Source of the DNA: Larix kaempferi
Lineage: Eukaryota; Streptophyta; Pinopsida; Pinales; Pinaceae
Length of the DNA stretch: 64,000 nucleotides
Direction of reading: 5' to 3'
NCBI GenBank assembly: GCA_027924585.1
Contig: BSBM01000125.1
Location: 7,151,001 to 7,215,000 of the forward strand
Shown piece after piece: positions 1-11,039 of the stretch; the first letter of the stretch is position 1; each line of letters begins with the position of its first letter. The notes under the pieces were generated by a model that was not told the DNA's origin, ran no database searches, and saw only the letters and a list, made by a program, of their open reading frames with translations. Made by a program: the position numbers and the translations under genes.

Positions 1-700
1 CGATGGTGATGATCTTGAAGATGGTGATGGTGATGATGATGATGATGGTGATGGTGGTGAGGTTGATGGTGATGGTAATGGTGATGATGAAGATGGTGAT
101 GGTTCTATCTAGCATCCAAAAGATGGAGATGGTGATGATGACGAAGATGGTGATGATAATGAAGATGGTGATGGTGGTGATGATGGTGATGGTGGTGAGG
201 TTGATGGTGATGGTGATGGTGATGATGAAGATGGCGATGGTTCCATCTCGCATCCAAAAGATGGAGATGGTGATGATGACGACTATGGTGATGATCATGA
301 AGATGGTGATGGTGATGATGATGGTGATGGTGGTGAGGTTGATGGTGATGGTGATGATGAAGATGGTGATGATTCTGTCTCGCATCCAAAAGATGGAGAT
401 GGTGATGGTGATGAAGATGGTGATGATGATGAAGATGGTGACGTTGATGATGATGGTGATGGTGGTGAGGTTGATGGTGATGGTGATGGTGATGATGAAG
501 ATGGTGATGGTTTCGTATCGCATCCAAAAGATGGAGATGGTGATGATGACGAAGATGGTGATGATGATGAAGATGGTGAAGTTGATGATGATGGTGATGG
601 TGGTGAAGTTGATGGTCATGGTGATGGTGATGATGATGAAGATGCTGATGATGATGAACGCGTTGATGATGATGGCGATGGTGATGAAGATGATGAAGGA
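1..700 (+). repeat. GAT/GGT minisatellite with 132-138 bp higher-order unit
   Basis: The stretch is almost entirely GAT, GGT, GAA and GAC triplets. A recognisable marker (CGCATCCAAAAGATGGAGA-like) recurs near 113, 251, 383 and 521, giving a higher-order period of 132-138 bp. The array runs off the left edge of the window. Read in the frame starting at base 2 it encodes an acidic Asp/Gly/Glu-rich peptide with a recurring SHPKDGDGDDDEDGD-like block, open from base 2 to a TGA at 731-733 except for one TAG at 110-112, where other copies have TCG. The Met/Val-rich and His-rich frames are low-complexity shadows. It could be non-coding satellite or the remnant of an acidic repeat protein. Confidence 0.85.
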
Positions 701-733
701 ATTGGGGAATATATTTATATCCAATGTATTTGA

Positions 734-2902
734 CTCTAAGAACCTCTCATGTGTGATTATAAAAAAATCAAGATTCCCTCAACCCCCAAACATGCCCTTT
801 CAAAGAATTTTTTATCTTTGAGTGTGGTATGGGTGCCAACATGAGGTTTTGTCTACTAAGGATGGATCTTGGCGTCTTGACCATGGTTGGGGTGATGACA
901 ATGAGGTTCATATGACTCCAATGAATATTCCATGGATCATGGGGTAAAATGATCTCTCAAGTATTATTGCATGTGAACTTGCACGTACCAAGCTACAACA
1001 AATCTTTCACAGGAGTGGATTTGTCTATGTGAATAGATAAGTGAAAATATTTTAGCAACAAGACCTATCAATTTTAACTTGGGAGTATGGGAAATGTTCA
1101 AAGTGGGATTGAGAGGCTTGATGGTGATTGTAGTAGTGGGCATGGTATTGGTGAGAATGATGTCATGATAGTGGAATTAAACATTAATATGGTGACCCTA
1201 GAGCTTGGATCCTAGCCTAGAAACACGAGAGCCTAGCCTAAAAAGCCTAGTTGGTAGCATAAACCTTAGTTTGTATTCTAATCACAATGAAACCCTATTA
1301 TGTAGCCTAAGATATAGCCCTAAATTATAATACATGTAAATATTAAATCATTTTCATTGTACATATATATTCATGTGCATACATTTGAATCCAAACCACT
1401 ATACACATATATGCATAGTTTCTCATCTATATAGCAAGGGTGTATACAACTAGAAAACCGTTGTACCTAGCACCGGATACCGAATTTGGAAACATAATGG
1501 TTTGAAATTGGTTGTACCATGAATATTTTTATATGGTGGATATGCACACCTATGGAAACCTTCTCAATGGATGGAAAACCTAATATTATCATAACATTAG
1601 TAAAGCTTACTCCAACATGTAGTAATGCTTACATGTTCTAGTGTTGATGGGGCACTAATGGATGCATGCAACTTGATGAGGGTGTATTTGTGACTCCAAT
1701 GATGTAATGAACTTGTCCTAAATGTCTTTAACAAGTGTTTGAGTGTCCAATAGATGAATTATGATGTCCTAATACCCCTATATCCCTTCCAGACAAAATT
1801 TGACAACATTTGGGGTATTGGGGTAACAAGCTGGTGTGTTGAGATGGATATAGCCTCAAAAATACCCCTCATAGTAGTCATTTATTGTAATGTCAACTAT
1901 ACATGTGTTTAAGTCAACGTGTCTACATAAAATTAGATCTCTATCACATAATGATAAATTAAGGAAGTCCTAATTGTAAATGGTAGTGGATGTGATGGTC
2001 ATCAAATCAAAGGTGGCTATATCCGTGAGTGAGAATTAATGAGCTAGCTATACATTGTGCTCAAGGTTGTCCTATTTGTATGGTGACAATTAATTAAGAA
2101 ATGATTCCATAACTTGGTTATTACTTTGTTGCATGATCTTAAGTGGACAAAATGGTCAAAATAAATACTAGTGACGACATTTCATTATGTAGAGTATTGC
2201 CTTTTTGGATCTCATTATGTAGAGCTATTAAAAATCATGTTGGATATCATTTTAACCTTTTGATGACAATGGACATTTTCTATTTTTAAGTGTTCTTTTC
2301 CTAGTACTCAAGTTCCCAATATATATCTTATGTGCCATGAGGTGTGATTTGTCCATCCATTTATTCCGTTTGTTTTTAGATTAATTCTCACACATGATTT
2401 TGTTTGAGTTAGCCTATGTTTACAATGTTTTCTTAATATAGATACCATTAGAAGATTTTACATGTGGAAAGATAAACCAAGTTGAACTATGATATCCAGC
2501 TTCTCTTCTAAGATCTAGGTAAAACCCAAATTTACACAACATCACATCATCATACACACACCATGAGACAACAACATTAGACAACGAGATATATAAATCA
2601 CATATATGAAAATCCATGTACATCGAGGCTACAAAACTCATCCAAACATATACAATTTCTGGCGAATAGTGGAACATGGTTCCCAATGTACGTACAATGG
2701 CAACTCGTGCCCTACACAAAATGCGACAACTCATGCCGTATATACAAAATACATGGCAACTCATGCCGTAGATACAAAGTACATCAAAACTGGTGCACAA
2801 AAGTGCCACATCATGGCTAATGTACATAACACATGGTGTGTTAAGCATTGTGACCACCGTCGTCACTCCCAGGTGCAGATTCAAAGTCGATCTTCCTACT
2901 CT
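734..2902. other. Intergenic, no gene recognised
   Basis: No conserved coding frame is visible on either strand. About three degenerate copies of a 30-31 bp direct repeat (GGCAACTCATGCCGTAGATA-like) lie at roughly 2695-2790. The open frames at 2420-2977 cross this repeat and show no family motifs. The right edge is the 3' end of the minus-strand gene described next. Confidence 0.6.
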
Positions 2903-2959
2903 TCAGCTACCAGTGCCTCGGGTCTTGGTCCGTCTAGGAGTAGACCATCTCTCCGGGCT
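2903..2959 (-). pseudogene. Unknown gene, last coding exon
   Basis: The exon follows a TTTGTTTCAG acceptor. It encodes SPERWSTPRRTKTRGTGS and ends at TGA 2903-2905. The short basic C-terminus agrees in character with the preceding exon. Confidence 0.45.
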
Positions 2960-3056
2960 CTGAAACAAATGATATAAGATACCATAATGTTCAAGCATTT
3001 GCAACATTTACCACATTTATAAAACAAATGTAGAATTCGAATCTTAAATAAATCAC

Positions 3057-3122
3057 CTCTGACATGAGTGGGAAACGTTGGACAGGTGTCCTGGATCTAC
3101 GGAGCCTCTCAGCAATTCCATC
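3057..3122 (-). pseudogene. Unknown gene, coding exon 5
   Basis: This 66 nt phase-0 exon (acceptor TTGTAG, donor GAG|GTG) encodes the basic peptide DGIAERLRRSRTPVQRFPL plus three residues. No stop is present. Confidence 0.45.
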
Positions 3123-3232
3123 CTACAACATTTAAAACAATCATTTCATTGAAAATTCATAATTGCTTAAATTAATTTTTTTTAATGCATCAAAATATTT
3201 TCATAAATTAGCTTGATTCTCACTGTGAACAC

Positions 3233-3838
3233 CTCCAACGGTGGACATGGCTGGCCTTCTGGGCTAGCAGGTGGAGCAGATGGTCGGACAACCAGCTCTG
3301 ATGCAGTGATGGGGGGGGGGGGTGTAGATGTAGTGGCAGCCACTACAGGTGCAACCACTGGAGATACTGATGAGGATATTGGAAGAGTAGATTCCACAAT
3401 AGTGGCGGGAAGTGGGGATGATATGGTGGGAGAAGACAAGGTGGTATGGGGTGGAGGAGGACCATGTGGACGATGAACCACTACCGGTTGTAGGATAGAG
3501 GGTATCGAATGAAAAGGGATAAGGGGGGTGTTGAGGGATGGTGCATGGGAGGGTAGTCCTGCATGGAGGGAGGAGGATGGACAAATGGGAGGTTGTGGAT
3601 GAAGAGGGGAAGGTCGAAGGAAGGGGGGGCATGGACGAATGGGGGAGGATGGATATACATGGGGGCGTGGATAAATTGGGGAGGATGGATGGAGGGAGGA
3701 GTATGGATGGAGAGGGGGGCTGGATGGAAGGGGGGGGGGTGGATGTAGGGAGGGGTCTAGATGGAAGTGAGGGAGGGGACTCATGGGAGAGGGTGGATAG
3801 ATAGGACTAAAATGGGGAGACGCAGCTACTGGTGGCAC
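3233..3838 (-). pseudogene. Unknown gene, coding exon 4, proline-rich
   Basis: This is a 606 nt phase-0 exon (acceptor TGTAG, donor GAG|GT) with no stop. Its roughly 202 residues are dominated by Pro, Ser, His and Leu, with repeating motifs such as PSSPIYP, SLHPPPPLP and LHPSSP, then a Ser/Thr/Val-rich tail. The composition suggests a disordered linker. The plus strand here has a run of about ten G (near 3311) and many GGA triplets. Frames on the other strand are shadows of this repetitive composition. Confidence 0.5.
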
Positions 3839-3945
3839 CTACATATACATTTGTAATATCACAATTTAGTAAACAAACAATAAATTAAACCAGAGTAAGT
3901 CGTAACAAATCAAATTAAAAGCATGCTTATAACTACACATTGTAC

Positions 3946-4008
3946 CTATGTATATGGTGATGTGTCAATCCCTGGAGGGGGTGGTTGATCATCGTAGTCA
4001 CGGAACAC
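3946..4008 (-). pseudogene. Unknown gene, coding exon 3
   Basis: This 63 nt phase-0 exon has acceptor GTCCACAG and donor TAG|GTAC. It encodes VFRDYDDQPPPPGIDTSPYT followed by TAG. The TAG overlaps the splice donor; CAG|GT would be both the better donor and a sense codon, so a single C-to-T change explains the stop. Confidence 0.5.
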
Positions 4009-4035
4009 CTGTGGACAACAAAATGCATGCATGTT

Positions 4036-4422
4036 TGTTAGGAACCCATGTCAACCCTTCTCTTTACTTTGTTAGTATATTGTTGTTGGACGCATATGCT
4101 TTGTAAATCGTCCTGTAGTCTTTGTTGATCCATAGTTTATATTAGCCCATGGTATTGACCCATAGTATTGGACGCATATGCTTTGTAAGTCGTCCCGTAG
4201 TATTATATGTCCCATGGTTTTGACTCATAGTATTGGGCATAGACTTAGTATATAAGTGTGTGTTGAGGTCATTGAAGGCACGGTGAGGTTAATTGTATTG
4301 AGCTTGTTCAAAGGAGGTTACCCCCTCGAAGTGGCCTATGATCAATATAAAAGTGATTTTGATTTCTGTTATTTATGATATCTCATGTATTTGCATTAAT
4401 TAATTATTGCAGGTTCTTCATA
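4036..4422 (+). repeat. Ty3-1 5' LTR
   Basis: 387 bp, the same length as the right LTR, with scattered substitutions. A degenerate tRNA primer site follows (TAGTATCAAAGC near 4425; the homologous Ty3-2 site reads TGGTATCAGAGC). The terminal CA is mutated to TA. Confidence 0.9.
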
Positions 4423-5510
4423 TATAGTATCAAAGCACTTTCTTGGTCTCGTTGGGTGGAATTTCTGCAAAAAAAAAAAAAATTGCATCTGTTGCAAGTT
4501 CGGGTATGGGAATAATCCCTATCCGCTTAAATGTGGGAAGTACTTGGGAATAAGCCCTAAAACTCATTGTGAGGAGTACCACAGGAACCCCAAAGTAGCT
4601 GGCCCATTGAGAGGACATAACAATGAAAAGGGCAATGACCCCTACCCGATTGACTAGTTCCCACCCGTGAGGTAAACCAAGAGCTGTCGTTTGTGACAAA
4701 GTCGTTATCAGTTTTACCTGAACCGTGGAGTGAGGGGTACTGCCCCAATATGAAAGCCGTCAGACAACATTGGTGGCTGAGTGAATCCCCTCAACCGATA
4801 GGAATCCACACATACCTGGGGTCCATATCTATTTTCAACTGAACTGTTGTTGATCACTTTCGCTCCAGATCCAGCCGTTTCAGATCTATTCTAAAAGTCG
4901 TTCCAGATCCAGTCGCCATTTCAAATCTAGCCATTTTCGATCCCTTCCGCGCCGTTCCAGATCCATTTGTTGCGGATCCATTTCGCACCGTCGTTGCCGA
5001 TCCATTTCTGGAAAAAAAAAAAAAAATAAAAAAAAAAAAAATTATGTTTTTCGGCCATATCTCCCTTGTTTCAACTCTGTTTTCCCTAAAACTTCATTGA
5101 TATCCCTGCAATCCCATTCTGCATATTTCATTCCTGAAGACCCTATCCCAAATTTCACTTCCCAAGACCAGAAATCCCACATTTGTCTATTTTTAGGGTT
5201 TGCCATAACTCCTTCAATTTTCACCCAAACGCCTTCAAATTTTGCCACCGTGTTCCTTTCCTAATTCTGCTTCTTTGTCCCTCTCTACCAAATTTTCTCA
5301 TTCTTTCACCCCACTTCTGAAATCCCCATTTTTTGCCTCCCCGTCCATCAGAAAGTGTCCAAATCCTAGTCAAACCCCAATTACCAATCCGAGTTTTTCC
5401 CAAATCCAAATTTTTCTTTACTAAATAAGCTTTTGTTTGTGTTTTTCTATCCATTTCCAAAAAAAAAAAAACTCCTGGTTGTGGTTATCACCCGCGCATG
5501 AGAAAAATCC

Positions 5511-6185
5511 ATGGAGTTAGCACTTGTAGCCATACAAACCAAACTCCAAGATATGGATGAAAAATTTCTCAACCTCCATCTTTAGCATTCAGCCATGAAC
5601 AATAACCGACAGCCAGAATCTTTTGCAGCCACCGAGTTCTCTTCTTCCAGCAATTTTCGTGGGCCAAAGATTGATTTTCCTCGCTTCAATGGTAGTGATT
5701 TGACTGGATGGATATACCGAGAAGAACAATATTTCAGTGTGCATAATACTTTTGATGTCCAGAAAGTTCCACTTGCATCCTTTCATTTGGAACAGGAAGC
5801 CTTTCAATGGTACCGTTGGTACATCAAAGCTCATCCTGAGCCAAACTGGATAGATTTTTGCCAACTCCTTTTGCCACGATTTGGTCCTAGTGATTTTGAC
5901 GACTTCACAGGAGCACTCACTAAACTTCACCAAACTAGCACAGTGAGAGAGTATCAGACGGAATTTGAGAAACTAGCCAATCACACAGAAGGATTGTCTG
6001 ATGAATTCTACAGGAGTTGTTTTATCAGTGGTATCAAGGATGAAATCCGTTCAGAGGTCAAAATGTTCTATCCCAACACAATGATGGAAGTCCTAGGGTT
6101 GGCTAAGCTGGCCGAGGACAAGATCGCAGCTCAACAACACTCCAAACCCACCTTTGTTCCCTTCAGAAATATGGGTTCCCAATGA
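5511..6185 (+). pseudogene. Ty3-1 gag
   Basis: The frame starts MELALVAIQTKLQDMDEKF and runs through a retrotransposon gag (capsid) domain with typical motifs: PRFNGSDLTGWIYR, FHLEQEAFQWYRWY and LTKLHQTSTVREYQTEFEKL. A TAG near 5584 interrupts the N-terminus where Ty3-2 has GAA, and a TGA at 6183-6185 ends the frame where Ty3-2 has CGA. The homologous stretch in Ty3-2 confirms the assignment. Confidence 0.85.
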
Positions 6186-6227
6186 CCTCCCATCACGCCT
6201 GCTCCTCGACCAACTCTTATCAAGCAT

Positions 6228-6959
6228 TTGTCTGAAACAAAGATGCAGGCACACCGAGAAAAAGGGCTTTGTTATAATTGTGATGATAAATTCACTCGGG
6301 GACATAGATGTGTTCAACAAAAGCTCTATCTCTTGGATGTGGATTCTCTGCTTGCCTCTGAACTTGGTGAAGAAGCTCCAGATACAGTAGATGATCAGGT
6401 TGAAATTCAGCACCCGCCTGTTGACACCCCATCTCAGGACGACCCACCCGAGATCTCTCTCCATGCTGTAACCGGCGTCACCACCCCACAAACAATGCGG
6501 GTCAGGGGATACTTCAAGAAGCTCCCTCTTACCATACTCATTGATTCTGGTAGCACTCATAACTTCATTAACCCTCAGATCGCCAAATAGGCTGATTCTT
6601 TTGTCCATCCTTGCTCCCACTTTGAAGTCATGGTTGCCAATGGGGGCACCTTACCTTGCAAGGGGAAGTGTCACAATGTGCGTATCTCTATGGAAGATTA
6701 TAACCTGCGCTCTGACATGTTTTCCTTGTCCCTAGGTGGATGTGATGTGGTTTTGGGAGTTCAATGGTTACACACACTTGGCCCCATCTTATGGGATTTT
6801 ACTGAACTTTGGATGCAGTTTTCATTCAATGGGGCACAACACAAATTTATGGGCTTACAACCAGGGTCTCTCTGCATCATCAGTTCACATCGCATGGAAA
6901 AAATCCTTAAGAAGAATTCACATGGTGTCATCACTCAACTCCATTCCATTTAGTTGCAC
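6228..6959 (+). pseudogene. Ty3-1 nucleocapsid/protease region
   Basis: It contains a zinc-knuckle-like CYNCDDKFTRGHRC and a retropepsin-type active site ILIDSGSTHNF, followed by the second-half motif GGCDVVLGVQWL. A TAG at 6588-6590 breaks the frame just after the active site. Unlike Ty3-2 it shows no one-base deletion at the following poly-A run, so the protease-to-RT region is in frame up to a TAG near 6951. It ends shortly before the RT deletion. Confidence 0.8.
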
Positions 6960-7034
6960 CCATCAATAGTATCCACTACTTCCTTGGATAGATATGCAGG
7001 TGTCTTTGCTAAACCAATGAGCTTGCTTCCTTTA

Positions 7035-7990
7035 GGAGACCTTTCCGGTAAGAATTTAGCCACATCTACCTCTCAACAGGAAATGATGGTTGTTTTGCAT
7101 GCAGTACAGAAGTGGTAGCCATACCTATTAGGGAATTATTTCTGCATCAAGACTGATCTCCAGGGTCTGGAACAATGGGTCTCCTCCCCAACACACCTGA
7201 AATGGGTTATCCCTATGCGATCACTTACAATAAGGGTAAGGACAATATGGTGGAAGATGCTCCTTCTCGCACAATTGATGACCCAGTTTCTCTTACAGCT
7301 ATTTCTCTTCTTGTTCCAAATTGGTTGCAATATGTTCAACAGGGCTATCTCTTATATGAACTCCATGCTTCTTCATCAGCAGGGCACTCTGGGTTCTTCA
7401 AAATGTATGACCGGGAACAATGTAACTTCTTTTGGAAGGGACTGAAAATGACAATTCAACAGATGGTGGCTGACTGTGATACTTTCCAGGTCAACAAGGG
7501 TGAAACGACACTCCTTTCGGGACTGCTCAAACCCTTGCCCATCCCTACACATATTTGGCCAACTATTTCTATGGATTTCTTAGAAGCGCTCTAGTGGTAC
7601 AATACCACATCTACAAGGACACCATATGAAGCAGTCTATGGATAGACACCACCAGTTCTTCTTCCATACATCCTTAGCAGCTCCCCAGTTCAGGAAATTG
7701 ACTCGGTTCTTCGAAACCGCGATCAGATTCTTCTCATTCTCCACAACAATCTTCACATGGCCAGAATTCGACTGCAACAACAAGCTGATCAGCACCATTC
7801 TGAGCTCAATTTTCACGTAGTTGATATGGTTATTCTTCATCTACAACCTTCCAAGCAATCCTCCCTGAAACTCCAAAGGCGTCAGTGGGCCGAAATGCAA
7901 CCTGAGGATGCTACCGGGGAACCACTCATTCAGATTCTGCATCAATTTCCCTAACCAAAGCTTTGAGGACAAAGCTTTTTCTAAGGGAGA
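7035..7990 (+). pseudogene. Ty3-1 RNase H/integrase remnants
   Basis: After the deletion junction the sequence resumes in the RNase H domain (GKNLATSTS, MMVVLHAVQKW). It continues into the integrase zinc-binding region (HASSSAGHSGFFKMYDREQ, CDTFQVNKGE, with the second Cys of the CxxC pair changed to Phe). A jump near 7592 skips the catalytic core to the TPYEAVYG region and a partial C-terminal tail. Stops are frequent. No active enzyme can be made. Confidence 0.8.
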
Positions 7991-7995
7991 GGGGA

Positions 7996-8382
7996 TGTTA
8001 GGAACCCGTGTCAACCCTTCTCTTTACTTTGTTAGTATATTGTTGTTGGACACATATGCTTTGTAAGTCATCCTGTAGTATTTGTTGATCCATAGTTTAT
8101 ATTAGTCCATGGTATTGACCCATAGTATTGGACGCATATGCTTTGTAAGTTGTCCCGTAGTATTATATGTCCCATGGTTTTGACTCATAGTATTGGGCAT
8201 AGACTTAGTATATAAGTGTGTGTTGAGGTCATTGAAGGCATGGTGAAGTTAATTGTATTGAGCTTCCTCAAAGGAGGTTGCCCCCTCGAAGTGGCCTCTG
8301 ATCAATATAAAAGTGATTGTGAGTTCTGTTATTTCTGATATCTCATGTATTTGCATTAATTAATTATTGTAGGTTCTTCACA
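7996..8382 (+). repeat. Ty3-1 3' LTR
   Basis: 387 bp, TG...CA, preceded by a polypurine tract and followed directly by the ATGTT target duplication. Confidence 0.92.
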
Positions 8383-8534
8383 ATGTTATGAACATGTTAA
8401 ACAAGTCATTATCTAGGAAATCAAGATATTCAAAAACATTGTACGAACTATCAACATGTATGCCATAAATATAAATACTTGAGTAATATAAATGACAAAA
8501 GTAATAACAATATTGTGTCAGGTACTGAAAATAC

Positions 8535-8633
8535 CTCTGTCTGGGGTGCCGCAATTTCAGTTGCAGTTGTCATTGCTGCATCCAGGTTGGGAGATCCTAC
8601 GTTCTCCCATGTTGGTGTATCATCTCTGAATAA
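8535..8633 (-). pseudogene. Unknown gene, coding exon 2
   Basis: This 99 nt phase-0 exon is bounded by a TGTACAG acceptor and a GAG|GTATTT donor. It encodes 33 residues beginning LFRDDTPTWENVGSPNLD with no stop. The start resembles that of exon 3 (VFRDYDDQPPP), so the two may be an old exon duplication. The intron downstream of it contains the Ty3-1 insertion. Confidence 0.5.
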
Positions 8634-8733
8634 CTGTACATTGAAATAATAGTTTAAGTCAAACAAAAATACTTTAAAAATAATTTACAAGTTATCAAGT
8701 GATGATTGAAAACACATTAAAAAAATTGTTGAC

Positions 8734-9739
8734 CTGATCCATATAACAGCCCTCGATCGGGCCAGGGCAAGTGTGCCCGTAATGGGGACAAAGATGTGGC
8801 ATTGTCCCCATCGAACTGGAATTCCCAACATGGATACCATCGGTCATGGGTCTATCCTGGCCCTGTCATGAAGGCCCTGCACCTGGATCTATATCAAGGT
8901 CACCCGACCTCTCCACTGTAGTCGCTGCTACAAATGAGGTGTGTCTGAGGAGACCACATGCAACATTCCTCATTGCCACCTCGATCTGATCAAGTTTATG
9001 GGGCAACTAAGGTGGCTGGGGAGAGGGGTTGGCATCGCGCCTCGGAGCTGGTGGCCCTCTCAGTGGGTTCCTCATAGCACTAGGTCGATATTGGGCAGAG
9101 CCACGCCCAACACCCTGGAACTCGATTATGTCAAAATAATTGACATGTAAACCGAGGAAAAACTCATCCCACAGTTGGCGAAGGAAGTATTGTGGAACCT
9201 CCCTATTATTGCAGGGAGGTTTATCGTACACCATGAACCACCTCCGCATCCAATTGTCCCTCCAGGGTTGGTAATGACACCAATCCATGCAGACACGTGG
9301 CTTTGTAATGTTCGGTGGTTGGTTTGTTTTCAGATCGGTGATCATACTATATAATTGGGCTTTTGTAATAATCAAATCTTTTATTGCTTCCTTGGAGATG
9401 TCCGTGGAGTAGTACTCCTACATCCTAGCTCTAAATTGAGTCATGTCGATCAATTGTTGGTTTGCATGGATGAGGGAATCAATTGAATTCTCAATTGACG
9501 TGGCAAGAGACAATCGAGATGGTTCCCCTGAGTTTCTAAGTTCGTGAGTGTGCACTCGCATTTCATTTACATAATGGTTAAGGTCATCTTGTTCAAAATT
9601 AGGTTGAGGGTTTTGGTTTTGTTCGACATTTGGATTGTGTACACGGTTTTCTTCGGCATTGGGTCCAAGGTTTGGGTTTTCTTGTGTTCCACCAGACTCG
9701 GGGTTAACATCTTGTTCACTCATTGTCTCAGTTTACAAT
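8734..9739 (-). pseudogene. Unknown gene, coding exon 1
   Basis: The ATG is at 9723, just inside an exon whose acceptor reads TTTTCTATTGCAG. The first 60 or so residues are rich in Asn, Gln, Pro and Glu (NPNLGPNAEEN, NQNPQPNFEQ). A more ordered segment follows with many aromatic residues (MDWCHYQPWRDNWMRRWF, FLRQLWDEFFLGLHVNYF). The end has Cys/His (MPHLCPHYGHTCPGP) before a CAG|GT donor at 8734. In-frame TAG codons at 9418 and 9007 and a TGA near 8865 break it. Each is one C-to-T change from CAG or CGA. The frame is continuous across all three stops, which supports one ancestral exon. Confidence 0.55.
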
Positions 9740-10028
9740 CTGCAATAGAAAATTGGTTCATTGTTTTCAAAATTTGGGAATTATTTACAATTAAATAAAC
9801 AAAAAAAATCAAAAAATTGATACAAAGAATGAATAAAATGAAAAAAAAACTTGATATTTACCTATCAATCGCCTTGTTGATGAGTTTGTGGGTGTTGTTG
9901 GGTGGTTTTGGAGTCAATTTGGCCACCTTTGGTGGTTGAATCGACGCACACGCGGAGGTGGAGGTCGCGCTTGGCCGGCCAAATAGAACAATGCGGAAAT
10001 TGTGGTCTGTTTTTTTTTTATTTTAACA

Positions 10029-10065
10029 GAGGCGCGTGCGCGCTACCATTGCGCGCACGCGCCTC
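10029..10065. promoter_or_regulatory. 15 bp perfect GC inverted repeat upstream of the unknown gene
   Basis: GAGGCGCGTGCGCGC (10029-10043) and GCGCGCACGCGCCTC (10051-10065) are perfect reverse complements around a 7 nt spacer TACCATT. It is a CpG-dense island in AT-rich surroundings. It lies 167-203 bp upstream of the 5' UTR exon donor of the minus-strand gene, so it could be in its 5' UTR or promoter. The function is unknown. Confidence 0.5.
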
Positions 10066-11039
10066 GGTTCAGTACGAAACCTAGCGGCGCATGCGCACTG
10101 TCTTAGGTGCGTACACGTCATTTTTTTTTCTGCTAGCACGCCCCCATTGCAATGAAAATGGGGACCATCTTCGTGCGCCCACCCATATGCACATATACAG
10201 TTATTTATATGTGATTACGGAAGAATATCGGAGGTTTTGAAGTGAGTTACACCAGATATCAAGTGGCATGCAACTTATTACAAGAGGGATTAAATTTAGC
10301 TTGATGCTCCATTTGGATGATGCAAGGTATAAAGGGATTAATGAAGAAATGGATTTTTAAATAGGTAGATTTATGGTACATGTATTCTAGAACATAAAAT
10401 AATTCACAAAATATTTGAAGGGAGTTTGGTGTGTTCCACTAGGATCAAGTTGTAGGAGCTTCAAGTGTTGGTCACAAAAGATGAGTTATAAAAGTTGAAT
10501 TTGCATACTCTAGGCCCCATTGGATACATTGGTTATGGAGATATGGTATATGCATTTGAGTTTACAAACCCTAAATTGTACTATAAATTTATACTCTCTT
10601 AGGGGAAACTTAATTGATGCCATAATTTTTAGATGGACATGATAAATGGGTGAATCACTATGGTTAAATAGAGTAATCACACCACCTCGTTTGGATGTAG
10701 GGTTCTGCAAGAATGTTTGGAGTATGTCTTGTATACAAAATCATCTACCCTTGTTGAGAAGGTTCATTAGAAATTTGTTTTATTGGGGGGGGAATGATTT
10801 CCTTCTACCATTCTATTTTAATGGACTTTGGAGTTCTATTTGATTGTTTGCATATGAGAAATCCAATTTGATAACATTGCCTTGAGTGACTCTACCTTCT
10901 CCTTTGTTTTTTCAAAGGAATTTTTTTCTACAATCTTAAGTTGCATATTGAATTCTTTAGCACACATTTCTTCATGATGTGTCTCCATGTTGTGATCCAT
11001 CATGCAACTTAATACTCGATTATATTCAATACTATGATA
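10066..11039. other. Intergenic, nothing recognised
   Basis: Moderately AT-rich sequence. The open frames at 10510-10843 show no motifs and read like chance frames. Short CpG-rich words continue to about 10170. Confidence 0.5.

Larger units (their letters stand above)
4036..8382 (+). mobile_element. Ty3/gypsy LTR retrotransposon Ty3-1, internally deleted
   Basis: Two 387 bp LTRs (4036-4422 and 7996-8382) begin TGTTAGGAACCC. The right one ends CA; the left end has decayed to TA. The flanking 5 bp duplication ATGTT (4031-4035 and 8383-8387) proves insertion. A polypurine tract (AAGGGAGAGGGGA) precedes the right LTR. The inside is homologous to Ty3-2 at 34323-49577 but lacks most of the reverse transcriptase (junction near 7035), a segment near 7345 and the integrase core (junction near 7592). 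It is therefore non-autonomous. It lies in an intron of the unknown minus-strand gene, transcribed in the opposite direction. Confidence 0.93.
2903..9862 (-). pseudogene. Multi-exon gene of unknown product, disrupted
   Basis: A gene model can be read on the minus strand. A 5' UTR exon ends at 9862, followed by a 122 nt intron (9740-9861) and coding exons 9739-8734, 8633-8535, 4008-3946, 3838-3233, 3122-3057 and 2959-2903. Each junction has AG|GT-type consensus sites and every coding exon is a multiple of three, so all introns are phase 0. The product would be about 626 codons, starting MSEQDVNPES. Stops interrupt it at 9418 (TAG), 9007 (TAG), near 8865 (TGA) and 3946 (TAG, where CAG would also restore a canonical donor). 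A Ty3 element sits in the intron between the second and third coding exons. I recognise no domain; it may be a transposon-borne or lineage-specific gene. Confidence 0.55.

Noticed and set aside
3-821. 272-residue Met/Val-rich frame and the antisense His-rich frame
   Set aside because: Both are alternate readings of the GAT/GGT minisatellite; composition is wholly set by the triplet repeat.
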